Positions 46,690-58,698 of a stretch of DNA of 64,000 bases are shown piece by piece. The translations under genes and the position numbers were made by a program. The DNA is from Erythroxylum novogranatense (taxonomy: Eukaryota > Streptophyta > Magnoliopsida > Malpighiales > Erythroxylaceae): assembly GCA_029891385.1 (NCBI GenBank), contig CM057228.1:53469783-53533782 (forward strand). Reading direction: 5' to 3'. The notes under the pieces are model-generated. The model was not told where the DNA came from. It did no database searches and saw only the letters and a program-made list of their open reading frames with translations. Position 1 is the first letter of the stretch, and each line of letters opens with the position of its first letter.

Positions 46690-49240
46690 TGAATATTTCA
46701 CTGTTAAGTTAACTTTTCTCTTTTGATTTTTGTGGTGAACTTGGTTGAAGACATTTGTGGTGATATTAAATCACATAAAGGAATATCAGTCTCAGAAGTT
46801 TCTGATATTGATCTCTTCATTTTGGAAATCTGAGGTGTCATTTGAGCTGAAGAAACAATGTCTGTTTCAGTGTTACAAATTGCAGCTCTATCATCCTGTA
46901 ATTAAATAAACTCAATAAGTGGAAGGCACAATACATAAATATATTGAAAAAATAGATGTACATACTTTGTTATCAACTGTAGAGACCGAAATACACTCAT
47001 CCAGAATATTTTCTGAAAAGTAGCTGAGTGAATCAATGCAATTTGAGTCCTGCAGAATGAAAAGTATGTTATAAGAGAAGCAGAAACGTTGGCACTTTCT
47101 ATAGGTAACTATGCTATTGTTTTTTTCATCAAACAACAAAATTCAACTTTGTAAAGCAAGAGATTATCTTACAATTTAAGATGTAGAAACTGATTGTGGT
47201 GCACTTGATTGAATAGAATCCTAGCATTAATTTAAATGAATTAAATTAATCATTCATGTGTGATCCACATTATACATAATATTAACGGTGTGTACGTACT
47301 TGTTTGTTCACAATAGGTAATGATGGCAAAGGCACAATATCAATAGCAATGTTACTTAAGGATTCATCCAGAATTGAATCCTGCAAAGTAGAACTTAATA
47401 ATTGATTACTGAATGCCTATTTACATCTAATTAATTTAACAATGAATGGTTTAACAATGAGATAATATGTATCTGAATTTTTTAATATAGTGTCAATGAA
47501 AAGAAGAGAAAACTAATAGAAATACATCTAATTATTTCGACTATAAGAAATAAAAACTAATCTTTGGACCTAATATAATAAATGTGCAGCTAATTCGCAC
47601 TTATCCAACAACAAAAAACATGAAGAAGATTAACAAAGACAATCTCTAAACGTATCAACTCAGCAAAGCAACCATACTGCCATTGATCATGAAGTAATGA
47701 AAAGAACCATAATTTCGGTAACAGAATGCAAAATATGAAAAACCCTTTATACCAAATTATGGTGAAAGCAAAACACATAAAGTTCCCAAAACACAAGAAC
47801 CAAAAACTTGCATTTTTGTCCAAAAAAACGACAAAAGTCAAGCATCAACAAACACCACCAATAATTAAAACAGATAGAAAAGAGAATCGAGTCAACAGAA
47901 CATTGTAACAACCACATTACTTCTAAATGCATCAATCGACTGCTAAATAAAACCCCACCAAAATAAAAATAAAAAATCACAAGAAATGTGTGAAGTGGGT
48001 AATACCTGAGACTGGGGTGGAGAATCCAGGTATTTATTGATCAGTTCCTCATTGCAAGTTACTTTCTTGACAGTGAAACTTGAAGATTTGTTGATTTTAT
48101 TAAATTATGAGACTTGTACTTTAAAAAGATACGTTTTCTTAACCAAGCATTCTAACTCATCAGGAAACCCATCTTCATCTCCTTCCTAATGAACAAATGA
48201 ATTCAACGTAAACACATGAAAGAGTAGGCAATTTATGATCAAAAAATAAATATTATAATCTTTTACAAACCTTAATTAGACGATTTCTGAGATCATTTGC
48301 ACTAAGTTGAATCAACTGGAAGGCTTGATCATCAAATAACACAAATGACTCCAGACCATCATAAGCATCTTTTACTTGAACATGTACTTTATATCTAGAA
48401 TACATAAATATATCAAAGATTAGTGTTTATCGTTATAGAAAATTAAGTTTTCATAAAATTAAAAATGATGATATACCTCGTTACAATTCTATTTGGGTGT
48501 TAGACATTTAAAGCACATGAGTAGGTCATTCTCAATTTTGACTTTACATCCATGAATGGAGCATGCATCAATGTACCAATTCTGCTCAATTTGGATCTTT
48601 CTAATGGTTGCAAGAATAGTATAAATGCCATTCTATTGTAATGTTATGAAAATATGGGTCAGCTTGTAAGATATAGGTGCATAAATTCAGAATGAAGAAA
48701 AGAATTGTGTATTTTCAATTTACCTCACATCGTCTCAGTTCTGTAATCTTCTTTCTTGTTTCAAGAGATAAGAAATCATTCAATGGGGATTGACTTAAGA
48801 AAGGATGATCAAGCTGAGAGTATCTTTGGGAAGGTGTTTCCCCATCCATTATCAAACTGAGGCTAAAGTAAAAAAGAATTAAAGAAATAGGTAGTGCATA
48901 TATATGCAATGATACAAATTTAAGATAACATGATAATAAGCCATCATAAAAATATAATAACCTCATTTTAAATTCTTGAACATAAGGGATGTCGGGGTTA
49001 ATCAGTAGTTTTGAAGCATTCCAAGTATTAGAAATCTTGATTTCTCCTGCACGGGAAAGCATGATATGTTCTGCTTTTTCAAAAAAATGAACAAAGTGAA
49101 CTACATAAAATGCTTTGAAAAAAAATGTACCAGCAGAGTTTGATATCATAGCAACGATTGATATTTTTTGTGTATCCCTCATTGTATTCAGCAAAAAGTC
49201 AGCATATTCACCAAACAATGTGCACTTGATCTTGTTGTTT
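46690..49240 (-). pseudogene. RPA1-like (replication protein A large subunit) gene, decayed, 5' truncated
   Basis: Minus-strand exons with good splice sites: 49240-49131 (KCTLFGEYADFL, an OB-fold segment), 49046-48962 (KISNTWNASKLLINPDIP, VQEFK), 48862-48724 (ending LETRKKITELRRCE), about 48640-48480 (NWYIDACSIHGC ... CFKC, the RPA C-terminal zinc region, with a stop after LTPK), about 48396-48280 (RYKVHVQVKDAYDGLESFVLF) and about 48186-48010. Smaller exons near 47380 and 47040 precede a Lys-rich end (KRSISETSETD) near 46830-46700. RPA1 proteins bind single-stranded DNA through OB folds; many plant genomes also carry RPA1-like copies spread by Helitrons. The N-terminal OB folds are missing, so it is probably non-functional. 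I saw no Helitron ends. Confidence 0.72.
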
Positions 49241-49654
49241 CTGAAAAATAAAATTAACGCATAAATATTATTTTGCATACAAAGAGTATAATACAATAGT
49301 TATTGAACAATCAGTAAAGAAAAATAATACCTTGATCTCTTTCAGAAGTGCAGGTACTCCTACAATGCTTAGGAGAGGCGTAAATGATACAAATACAAAG
49401 ACAGCAGCAACCCTTGTCAACATGAAAGGTTAATCATGGTTTAATAAACAAATATTATCATATGCATCATCAGTGATAAAGTGATGAAATGCACTGGATG
49501 AGGAAAAGAACCTTAAAACAAAGTATATTGATATAAAGCCACACATTAACATGTATTAATGGGAAATCCACTTTCCTTTGAGCATACACATTAGTAACGT
49601 ATAAAACACATTATCAAATTCATAATCTATTTTTTTTTTAATGCGACGTATACA
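49241..49654. other. Stretch between the RPA-like remnant and the truncated copia LTR
   Basis: It may contain an upstream exon of the RPA-like gene near 49330-49400 (minus), but no motif is secure. The copia sequence starts abruptly at about 49655. Confidence 0.4.
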
Positions 49655-49656
49655 AA

Positions 49657-50236
49657 TCTGGCCGGAGAATATATGTCATGAAGAGCATCTTCAGTGACAT
49701 ATAAAGTAATGAGTCCCAAGACAAGAATTGATATCACTTGGACTAGATTTGACTTAGTCAGTCTAGTAAGAGTTGACACTTTGCCCATACTCATAACCAA
49801 GTGGGGTATAGCATGGTGAAAGGACGAATTGCACAGTAATTGTCTATGGAAAGGTTCGTAATATGGTTCATGATGAATATAAGTTCATTCGTCAAACCAA
49901 TTACTTTCCGGTCAATTAGGGGTCATGATGTGTTGCTAGATACCGCTCATGACTTGCTCAGATTAAGTGTTAATCTAAGTGGCCAACATAACCAGGAACC
50001 TAATGGGTCACACGCATAAGAGTGTCTCGGAGAATTTGTAAAATAGTTTTGGATAGAGATCCAATATATGGAGAGCAATCGAATTAAATGGATCCCGATG
50101 AGATCGAGATATGTCTCGATGAGATCGCGACATCGATATTGCTGAAAAATATTTAGGAGGTTTTCCCATAGGACCCGGAGGCGCAGAGGATCGACCCAGT
50201 GTGTTGGACCATCTCGATGATTTATATATATATATA

Positions 50237-50302
<66 letters not shown>

Positions 50303-50827
50303 ATACGTGGAAGGTGGAGGAGGAAGCCTATCCTTTTAACTTTATATATATATATATATATATAAAGTGATTTACGTGGAAGACCATCCACCTTTAGTTT
50401 TTATTGTCTTTTAAATGACTAAAAGATAAATAAAAAGAAGGTTTGAGAAAGAGGATGTCGTGGGTTTTTGATAGAGAGGTTTAAAAACCCAAGTGTTGGT
50501 TTTGGATGAAAGAAGTTCATCTTCTTCAAGCTCTCTTCATCTTCTTCTCAAGTTCCTCCAAGTTCCATCGTTGATTCAAGCTCTCCAAGGACCAAGGTAG
50601 GAGCTAGCACTCTTTACTTTGTTCTAACTATTCCCGGGTCAAAGGGTTTGTTCCGGTTAGGTTCTCCGATCTCTGCGTGGATACCGTTAGAGACGGTCTC
50701 CTTGGCCGTTATAGTTTGAGTTTGTTATATAGACACATGGATCCCGGCTTTCGGGAAGGTCCCGGAATAAAAATTTTTGTTTTTCCGCACCGTGGGCATG
50801 TGATTCTCACAACGGGATTTTCCTACA
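49657..50827 (+). repeat. 5' LTR of Copia-2, 5'-truncated
   Basis: It begins at tctggccgga and aligns with 57531-58698 of the 3' LTR to the terminal CCTACA. It holds a much longer (TA)n-(TG)n microsatellite than the 3' copy. Confidence 0.92.
50219..50302 (+). repeat. Expanded (TA)n-(TG)n microsatellite in the Copia-2 5' LTR
   Basis: Roughly 80 bp of TATATA and TGTGTG repeats. The matching 3' LTR site (58120-58172) instead has short TA runs around ttaattaaagaattaattaatt, so the tract expanded and rearranged after insertion. Confidence 0.85.
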
Positions 50828-50828
50828 G

Positions 50829-50840
50829 TGGTATCAGAGC
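50829..50840 (+). other. Primer binding site of Copia-2
   Basis: TGGTATCAGAGC one base after the LTR, the standard complement of initiator tRNA-Met. Confidence 0.92.
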
Positions 50841-51939
50841 CACTTGTGTCGTATATAACGAAGAAACCATGACTAGGTCGGAGTTGCCTATTGCTTGTGA
50901 CGATGATGCATGTTGATTGTGTGAATTTCGAATTCAGTGTAGAAATATTGTTTTCAAAATTTTCTTGCCCAGATATGTTCACAAGATGTTGTTGCATATG
51001 TCTGTGGAAGCTTGGAATTTATCAATGTGATTTGATATGGTTTTTCTAATTTATTCCCTAATGTTCTGGTTGCTGTCTTTGTGCACATTCAATGAACAGG
51101 AATGCTTATAAATTCGAGAATAAATTGTAGAAATTCTTTTTTTGGATTTGCTTTCACCAACATGTCTCTAAGATGTTTATGAATGTCTATGAGAATGGAA
51201 AAATGTTTTCAAGGTTATTTACTATTTATTTGAGAATTTATTGTGTGTTGCTGGGAATAACTGTGTTGAGGAACACAGATTCTACATTGGCTTTGTTGCT
51301 GAGGTTGGATGAGTTTTTGTTAGAAATAAATCCTGAAAAAATTCATGAAGCATGTTGGGAACATGTTGTAACCTCTGTAAGTTTCTCAGAATTTATTGAA
51401 ATTGTTTCAATGAGTTTTTCAAGCAAAACACAGAACTTGGCAGTTTTGAGAAAGTTGCTGGAGCTGTTTTGTTTGAAATGAAAAATTGTGTATTTCTTAA
51501 TTTCAATGCCTTGGATAATTTTTAATGTGATTAAAAATGTGTTACATTGATGTTGTATGCTTGCCTAAATGATTTTCTTGAAATCGGGTTTCCAAACAAT
51601 TTAGGATGTCAAATGTGTCTCATTAGCATCTCGTTAGTATATTCCCTTATCTTGATTGTTTTGGCTGTCACAAATTTTGTGACAGGTGCCGAAGTAGTCT
51701 TGATAAAGTGTAGACTACCTAGAGATACTTAGGGTGATAATTTGATATTCTCAAATTATTTAGAAATCTAAATGAATAAGAGTGTATTCATCAATTTCAA
51801 GTTTCATGTATAGTTTGACTATATATGGTAAGCATGGTACAATGAAAGTGTTTCATTGGTACATCATAATAAAGGATATTACACTTGGTATTGTGAATTT
51901 GAACTACACGGATTGAGAAATTAGCTGATTAGATAGCAG

Positions 51940-52165
51940 GCCAAAACCGGTCGGTGGCACATGTACGGTCGATTGGCATATCCATTCAATCATTGGAACA
52001 TGAACGATCATTGGAAAGTGCGATAATCCATCCCAATGATCGCAACATGTACCAATGACCGAACGCTGATAACCTATAGTAGTCGACTAGCACAAGTTCC
52101 GGTCGGTGACCGCACATGCACCAGTCGATTAGAACATGCACCTGTCGACTACTACAACATGCAGA
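51940..52165 (+). repeat. Heterogeneous dyad array in the Copia-2 leader
   Basis: Words such as CCGGTCGGT, CGGTCGATTGG, AATCATTGGAACATG, CCAATGATCG, AGTAGTCGACTAG, GGTCGGTGACCG, CCAGTCGATTAG and CTGTCGACTACT recur about every 20-25 bp, mostly with acatg spacers. It occupies the slot held by the uniform AAGTCGACTT array in Copia-1; both flanks are homologous. Confidence 0.75.
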
Positions 52166-52362
52166 GGTGGGATGATGGATGATTTTAGGTATAGACTCAA
52201 TGTGATTGATGAAATACCCTAAATCATTCCATATAGTCATAGTGACTATAATCCTACGACTTGGAGAAGAAAAGATGAGACCAGAAAACCCTCACACATC
52301 ATATGAAAACTAACACCTTCCATTAATATGGGGAGAACCAGAGTTCTTATAGAGTTGGGTTG

Positions 52363-52739
52363 TTGGGTAAACCCAAGCTCGCTCTATACGGATATGTTTG
52401 AACCATGAAAATAAGATTTTCGGATTAATGGGTCGGTTTTCACTAAGCGTGAGATTTGTTGAGTAAACTTAAGGTCAGCGTGATGAGGCGAAATTGGGTA
52501 GTGTACATCGATATACGCGCATCAAGAGTTGATAACCCAATGTGTGCATACATCACGAGTTGATAGACTAGTCGATAGTTGCATCTATGAAGCAAATGGT
52601 ATGACCGATACTGCCGATAGATCTAAGGTGGCTTGTTGGGTAAACCCAAGGTCATTTTAGTAATGTCGGATATCTATGATGCAATTGGTATGACCGATAC
52701 CCACCGATTGACCTAAGGTGGCTTGTTGGGTAAACCCAA
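52363..52739 (+). repeat. Four hairpin motifs in the Copia-2 leader
   Basis: Copies at 52363-52376, 52636-52649 and 52726-52739 are TTGGGTAAACCCAA. The copy at 52459-52472 is TTGAGTAAACTTAA, where one pair is reduced to G-U. Order and context match the Copia-1 leader, including the variant second copy. Confidence 0.88.
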
Positions 52740-52926
52740 GGTTATCCTTAGCAATGTCGGATATCGACCCACTAGGACATTTTGTCATAATGTTTCTTGG
52801 ATTAAATCTTGAGGTTATGGATTCTTTGAAACTAGTGGGAGCCATATGCATGTCATTCAAGTCCTTATGATCATGCATGTAATTCTATTCTAACATTCTT
52901 CTCTCTTTTCCTATAGGTTATTGAAG

Positions 52927-55900
52927 ATGACTTCAATCGAACTTGCGCTCGCTTATGGACTCCAACAAATTAACTGGACCAAAATTTCTCTATTGGCTGA
53001 GAAATCTGAGAATTGTTCTCGTGTCCGAGGAACTGGGATATATCCTAGATGTTCCACTTCGATCCACATTCTTGATGCTTCGATGAGGATCGAAAGCATA
53101 TCGTAAGCATCTTAAAGACAGTGACATGGCTACCTGCATTATGCTTGCCTCGATGTCACCAGAGCTGCAGAAGCAGCATGAGTCTATGGATGCTCATATC
53201 ATAGTGTTTCATCTTAGGGAGTTGTTTGATGAGCAAGCTCGGTCTGAAAGGTTCGAGACCTCGAGGCTACTCTTCACTACTAAGATGACTCCAGGTTCAT
53301 CTGCAGTGCAGTATGCACTGAAGATGAATGGGTATATTGAGAGGTTGGCCGTCTTAGGTTTTGTTATGGATTATGAATTAAGTGTTGACTTAATTCTAGT
53401 TGGATTGTCTGATAGTTATTCACAGTTTGTGTTAAACTATCGGATGAACCAAATATCCACGACAATCCCTGAGTTGATCAATCTGCTTTCGAGGCAATGA
53501 GCAATCTATCAAGAAGGATAGTAAGCAAGTGCTTATGGTGGCTTCTTCTTCGGTTCAAAGAAAAGAATCTAAAGAAGAAAAGGTCTAAGAAACCGAAAGG
53601 AAGTGCAGCCAAGAAGAAAACCAAAGAGCGCACTAAAGGAACTTGCTTCCATTGTGGCAAGACCGCCATTGGGCGAAATTGTAAAGTCTATCTGGATGAA
53701 TTGAAGCGAAGAAGGCATCGATGCCTCGGCTCCTTCGTGTATGTTTGTCATTGAGGTTAATATCTGTTTCGACCATAACATATAGGTATTAGATACGGTT
53801 GTGGCTCACACGTATGCAATGATATGCAGGGCCTCGGGGACGATGAGATTTCATGAAGGAGAACTAGACTGCGTGTGGGAAATGGAGCAAGAGTTGTTGC
53901 ATTAGTCATGAGGCACCTACTTTTGTCACTCCCGGTGGGCTTGTAATTAAATTGGATGAATGTTATTTTGTACCTGTATTAACAAAGAACATATTGTCTG
54001 TTTCTTGTTTAAATAGAGCTGGTTTCTATTTGACTTTTAGTAACAATGGTTGTTCTATTAGTTTGAATGGAATGCTTTATGGTACTGGTACATCATGCAA
54101 TAGAATTTACATATTAGATATGTCACATCCAATTATGAATGTCAATGACACGAAAAGACATAAACGAGATAATTTAAAATCAACTTACTTATGGCATTGT
54201 CGCCTTGGCCATATAAATGAGAGACGCATAGCTAAGCTCCATAAGAATGGAAGTTTAGGGTCATTTGATTATGAATCAAATGACACATGTGAATCTTGTT
54301 TATTAGGCAAGATGATTAAGTTACCCTTTAAGAGAAAGGGTGAACGAGCGAATGGAGTATTAGACCTAATACATTCAGATGTATGTGGTCCGATGTCCAT
54401 CCATGCCAGAAGTGGTTGTCTTTACTTCATTACCTTTATCGATGATTATTCTCGATATGGGTACTGATTCGATGAGATACAAATCAAGCATTTGAAAAGT
54501 TCAAACAATTCAGAAATGAAGTAGAAAACTAACTTGGGAAAAGTATCAAGACATTACGATCTGATCGTGGTGGGGAATACTTAGACCAAGAGTTTTTGGA
54601 TTATCTCAGAGATAATGAGATTTTATCTCAATGGACTCCTCCTTACACACCACAGCATAATGGTGTGGCAGAAAGGAGAAATCGAACCTTGTTAGACATG
54701 GTACGATCAATGATGGGCTTTGCAAAGTTACCAAAATCCTTTTGGGGGTATGTAATAGAGACAACTGTTTACTTGTTAAACAGAGTTCCATCAAAGACAG
54801 TTGATGTTACTCCATATGAGATGTGGACTAACAAAAGACCCTATCTTACTCATTTGAAAGTTTGGGGTTGTCCTGCTTATGTGAAGCGGATACAGTCAGA
54901 TAAACTTGATGCAAAATCTGAAAAGTGTTTGTTCGTAGGATATCCTAAAGAAACAATGGGATATCAATTCTACCTTGCGAGGAATAAAAGGTGTTTGTTT
55001 CAAAGCATCGCTGTCTTTTTTAGAAAGAGTTTCTTTTACAAGAAGGCAATGGGAGCAAGATTGAACTTGAAGAAGTTCAAGATGCTCGAATGACGCAGAA
55101 TCAACTACTCGAACTCAAGCTCGTAACTCATACAGATGAAGTAGCAGTTCAACCTTCTACAACACACGAAGTTCGTAGGTCACGTAAGATACGCTCTGTT
55201 CCCGAGAGATATGGATTTCTCGTGAATGAACAGAATGACGTATTGCTTATAGAAGATGATGAGCCTACCACCTATGAAGAGGTTCTGAAGAGTTCAGAGT
55301 CTTAGAAATGGCTTCACACCATGCAGGCTGAAATGGATTCCATGTATGAAAACCAAGTATGGACTTTGGTTGAGGCACCCGAAGGAATAAAACCCATAGG
55401 GTGCAAATGGGTTTTCAAAAAGAAAACCGACATGGATGGTAATGTGATTATCTATAAAGCAAGGCTTGTGGCTAAAGGTTTTCGTCAAAGACAAAGAGTT
55501 GATTACGACGAGACCTTCATCCTAGTAGCAATGCTTAAATCCATTAGGATACTCCTAGCCATTGCCACTCATTATGATTATGAGATATGGCAAATGGATG
55601 TGAAGACAGCTTTCCTAAATGGAAATCTAGCTGAGGATGTGTATATGACACAACCTGAGGGCTTCACCTCCTATGATGGCGAAAAGGTATGCAAGCTTCA
55701 GAAATCCATCTATGGATTGAAACAAGCATCCAGGAGTTGGAACATCCGTTTTGATGAGGTAATCAAAGAGTTTGGTTTCTCACAAAATCCGGATGAATAC
55801 TGTGTGTATAAAAAGGTTAGTGGGACTGCAATCGTATTCCTTGTGCTGTATGTAGATGACATATTATTGCTAGGAAACGATGTCTCTATGCTACAATCAG

Positions 55901-56824
55901 TCAAGATTTGGTTGTCCAAACAATTTCCCATGAAAGAACTTGGTGAAGCAACTTATATCCTTGGGATAAGAATCTATAGAGATAGATCAAAAAGGTTGCT
56001 TGGTCTTTCATAATCAACGTACATAGACAAGATGCTAAAGAGGTTTAGCATGGAGCAATCCAAGAGAGGTACCTTCCGTGACTCGTGGGATAACACTCGA
56101 AATCTATGTGTCCTAAGACACAAGATGAGAGGATGCGCATGAATATGATCCCGTATGCATCTGCGGTAGGATCTATCATGTACGCTGTGCTATGTACGAG
56201 ACCCGATGTATCATATGCTCTAAGTGTTACGAGCAGATACCAATCGGATCCTGGTGAGGATCACTGGGTGGCTGTCAAGAATATCCTCAAGTACTTGCGA
56301 AGGATTAAGGATGTTTTCTTGATATATGAGGATGGAGATCTCCAGGTGAGAGGGTATACAGATGCCAGTTTTCAATCTGATAAGGATGATTCCAAATCCC
56401 AATCAGGTTATGTATTCACACTGAACGACGAGGCAGTCAGTTGGAAGAGTTCCAAACAAGAGACGACTGCCGATTCAACAACTGAGGCAGAGTACATTGC
56501 CGCTTCAGAAGCAGCAAAGGAAGCAGTTTGGATCAAGAAGTTAATTACTGAACTTGGTGTGGTTCCTAGCAGTGATGGGCCCATGCAGTTGTATTGTGAC
56601 AACAATGGGGCTATTGCGCAAGCGAAAGAACCAAGGTCTTATCAACGATCCAAACACGTACTCCGCAGATATCACCTGATCAGGGAGATCATTGATCGAG
56701 GTGATGTGCAGATAGAGAGAATTCCCACAGAGCAGAATATTGCTGATCCGTTGACAAAGCCATTATCACAGAAGAGTTTTGATTCTCATGTACTCGCCTA
56801 TGGTATTAGATATCAAGGCGATTG
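52927..56824 (+). pseudogene. Copia-2 gag-pol, nearly complete but frameshifted
   Basis: Gag starts at 52927 (MTSIELALAYG) and, after a frame change, continues at 53126-53500 (MLASMSPELQKQHESMDAH, NGYIERLAVLGFVMDYELS). The zinc knuckle near 53640 (CFHCGKTAIGRNC) has lost its His by a small deletion. The protease region near 53790 is frameshifted at the DTG motif. The integrase finger and core lie at 53952-55090 (LWHCRLGHINERRIAKLHK, CESCLLGK, HSDVCGPM, NGVAERRNRTLLDMVR), broken near 54467. RT is at 55321-56013 (QMDVKTAFLNGNL, YGLKQASRSW, LYVDDILLLGND). RNase H is at 56106-56824 (TRPDVSYALSVTSRYQ, TEAEYIAASEAAKEAVW, DNNGAIAQAKEPRS). A few stops and indels separate these blocks. Confidence 0.93.
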
Positions 56825-56834
56825 ACTTTAGGTC

Positions 56835-56844
56835 AAGTGGGAGA
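56835..56844 (+). other. Polypurine tract of Copia-2
   Basis: AAGTGGGAGA directly before the 3' LTR start TGTTAAAG. Confidence 0.85.
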
Positions 56845-56845
56845 T

Positions 56846-58698
56846 TGTTAAAGTAGTGCCCTGAAGGCAATCGCCTTTAGCGCATTTTGTACAAATTTGT
56901 GTGCAGTCTTTATGAATAAATAAAGAAAGACATATTTCATTACGTTGCTGTTCATTATTTATGAACTGATATTGATCAATAAGCAAATTAATGAAGTCCA
57001 TGATACATGACATAGCATGAAGGAAATTGTGATGTGATCATACTACTGAGATTCCTATCATGTACAATTATGTCGATATCTAAATTATCCTAGTCATAGG
57101 ATTACCGAGACCGACATCGGTAATCCGGAAGACTAGCACATCTCAAGCTCCTTGATTTGATCAGCGGTGGATCTCGGAAAGGCGTAAATATGAGATATTT
57201 AGGGTTGAGATGTGGATGCTTACTAGAGGTAGTAAGTACATTGGATGACTGCTATGAGATCATCACATGGATGTCCTATTCTAATGTCGTTGATAATCTC
57301 ATCATAGCAATGGTGCAAGTATCCTTAGACTTGAGGTGCTCGAGGATATCTTGATATCTTGATTACGTGCTTTGACTCCATTCCTTGTTGCCTTCAGAGG
57401 TCGCTCAAAGGGTGGTGCTTGGGTGCACTTGAGGTATTCAAGGTAATTGAGTAGCCAATAAAGGATTCACTACTACGTGATAATGAAGATGATACCCATG
57501 GCCTCTTGTCAGGGTCATTACTTAGAAATCTCTGGCCGGAGTATATATGTCATGAAGAGCGTCTTCAGTGACATATAAAGTAATGAGTCCCAAGACAAGA
57601 ACTGATATCACTTGGACTAGATTTGACTTAGTCAGTCTAGTAAGAGTTGACACTTTGCCCATACTCATAACCAAGTAGGGTATAACATGGTGAAAGGACG
57701 AATTGCACGGTAATTGTCTATGGAAAGGTTCGTAATATGGTTCATGATGAATATAAGTTCATTCGTCAAACCAATTATTTTCCAGTCAATTGGGGGTCAT
57801 GATGTGTTGCTAGATACCGCTCATGACTTGCTCAGATTAAGTGTTAATCTAAGTGGCCAACATAACCGGGAACCTAATGGGTCACACGCATAAGAATGTC
57901 TCGGAGAATTTGTAAAATAGTTTTGGATAGAGATCCAATATATGGAGAGCAATCGAATTAAATAGATCCCGATGAGATCGAGATATGTCCCAATGAGATC
58001 GAGATATGTCCCGATGAGATCGCGACATCGATATTGCTGAAAAACGTTTCCGGGGGTTTTTCCCATACCGGGACCCGGTAGGCCGGTAGGACCGACCCCA
58101 GTGTGACTGGACCATCTCAGCATTTATATATATATATAATTAATTAAAGAATTAATTAATTAATATATATATGTGTATACGTGGAAGGTGGAGGAGGAAG
58201 CCTATCCTTTTAACTTGATATATATATATATATAAAGTGATTTACGTGAAAGACCATCCACCTTTAGTTTTTATTGTCTTTTAAATGACTAAAAGATAAA
58301 TAAAAAGAAGGTTTGAGAAAGAGGATGTCGTGGGTTTTTGATAGAGAGGTTTAAAAACCCAAGTGTTGGTTTTGGATGAAAGAAGTTCATCTTCTTCAAG
58401 CTCTCTTCATCTTCTTCTCAAGTTCCTCCAAGTTCCATCGTTGATTCAAGCTCTCCAAGGACAAAGGTAGGAGCTAGCACTCTTTACTTTGTTCTAACTA
58501 TTCCTGGGTCAAAGGGTTTGTCCCGGTTAGGTTCTCCGATTTCTGCGTGGATACCGTTAGAGACGATCTCCTTTGGCCGTTATGATTTGAGTTTGTTATA
58601 TAGACACATAGATCCTGGCTTTCGGGAAGGTCCCGGAACAAAAATTTTTGTTTTTCCGCACCGTGGGCATGTGATGCTCACACCGGGATTTTCTTACA
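56846..58698 (+). repeat. 3' LTR of Copia-2
   Basis: 1853 bp, TGTTAAAGTAGTGCCC...TCTTACA. It aligns with the Copia-1 LTRs and, from about 57531, with the truncated 5' LTR. The next bases are aatag. Confidence 0.93.

Larger units (their letters stand above)
50841..52926 (+). other. Untranslated leader of Copia-2
   Basis: About 2 kb without a supported gene; short frames are fortuitous. It carries a variable dyad array (51940-52160) and four hairpin motifs (52363-52739) in the same order as the Copia-1 leader. Confidence 0.75.
49655..58698 (+). mobile_element. Copia-2: Ty1/copia LTR retrotransposon with truncated 5' LTR
   Basis: The 5' LTR is 49657-50827 and the 3' LTR is 56846-58698. The 5' copy starts at the point matching about 57531, so it lacks about 685 bp. 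The element has a clean primer binding site, a 2 kb leader, a gag-pol much better preserved than in Copia-1, and a polypurine tract. It is the same family as Copia-1: LTRs, leader and Pol align, but the LTR starts differ. No target duplication can be shown because the left end is missing. Confidence 0.93.

Noticed and set aside
50008..50391. 127-residue minus-strand frame in the Copia-2 5' LTR
   Set aside because: Its product is largely Ile-Tyr and Thr-His repeats from the TA/TG microsatellite, in LTR sequence.
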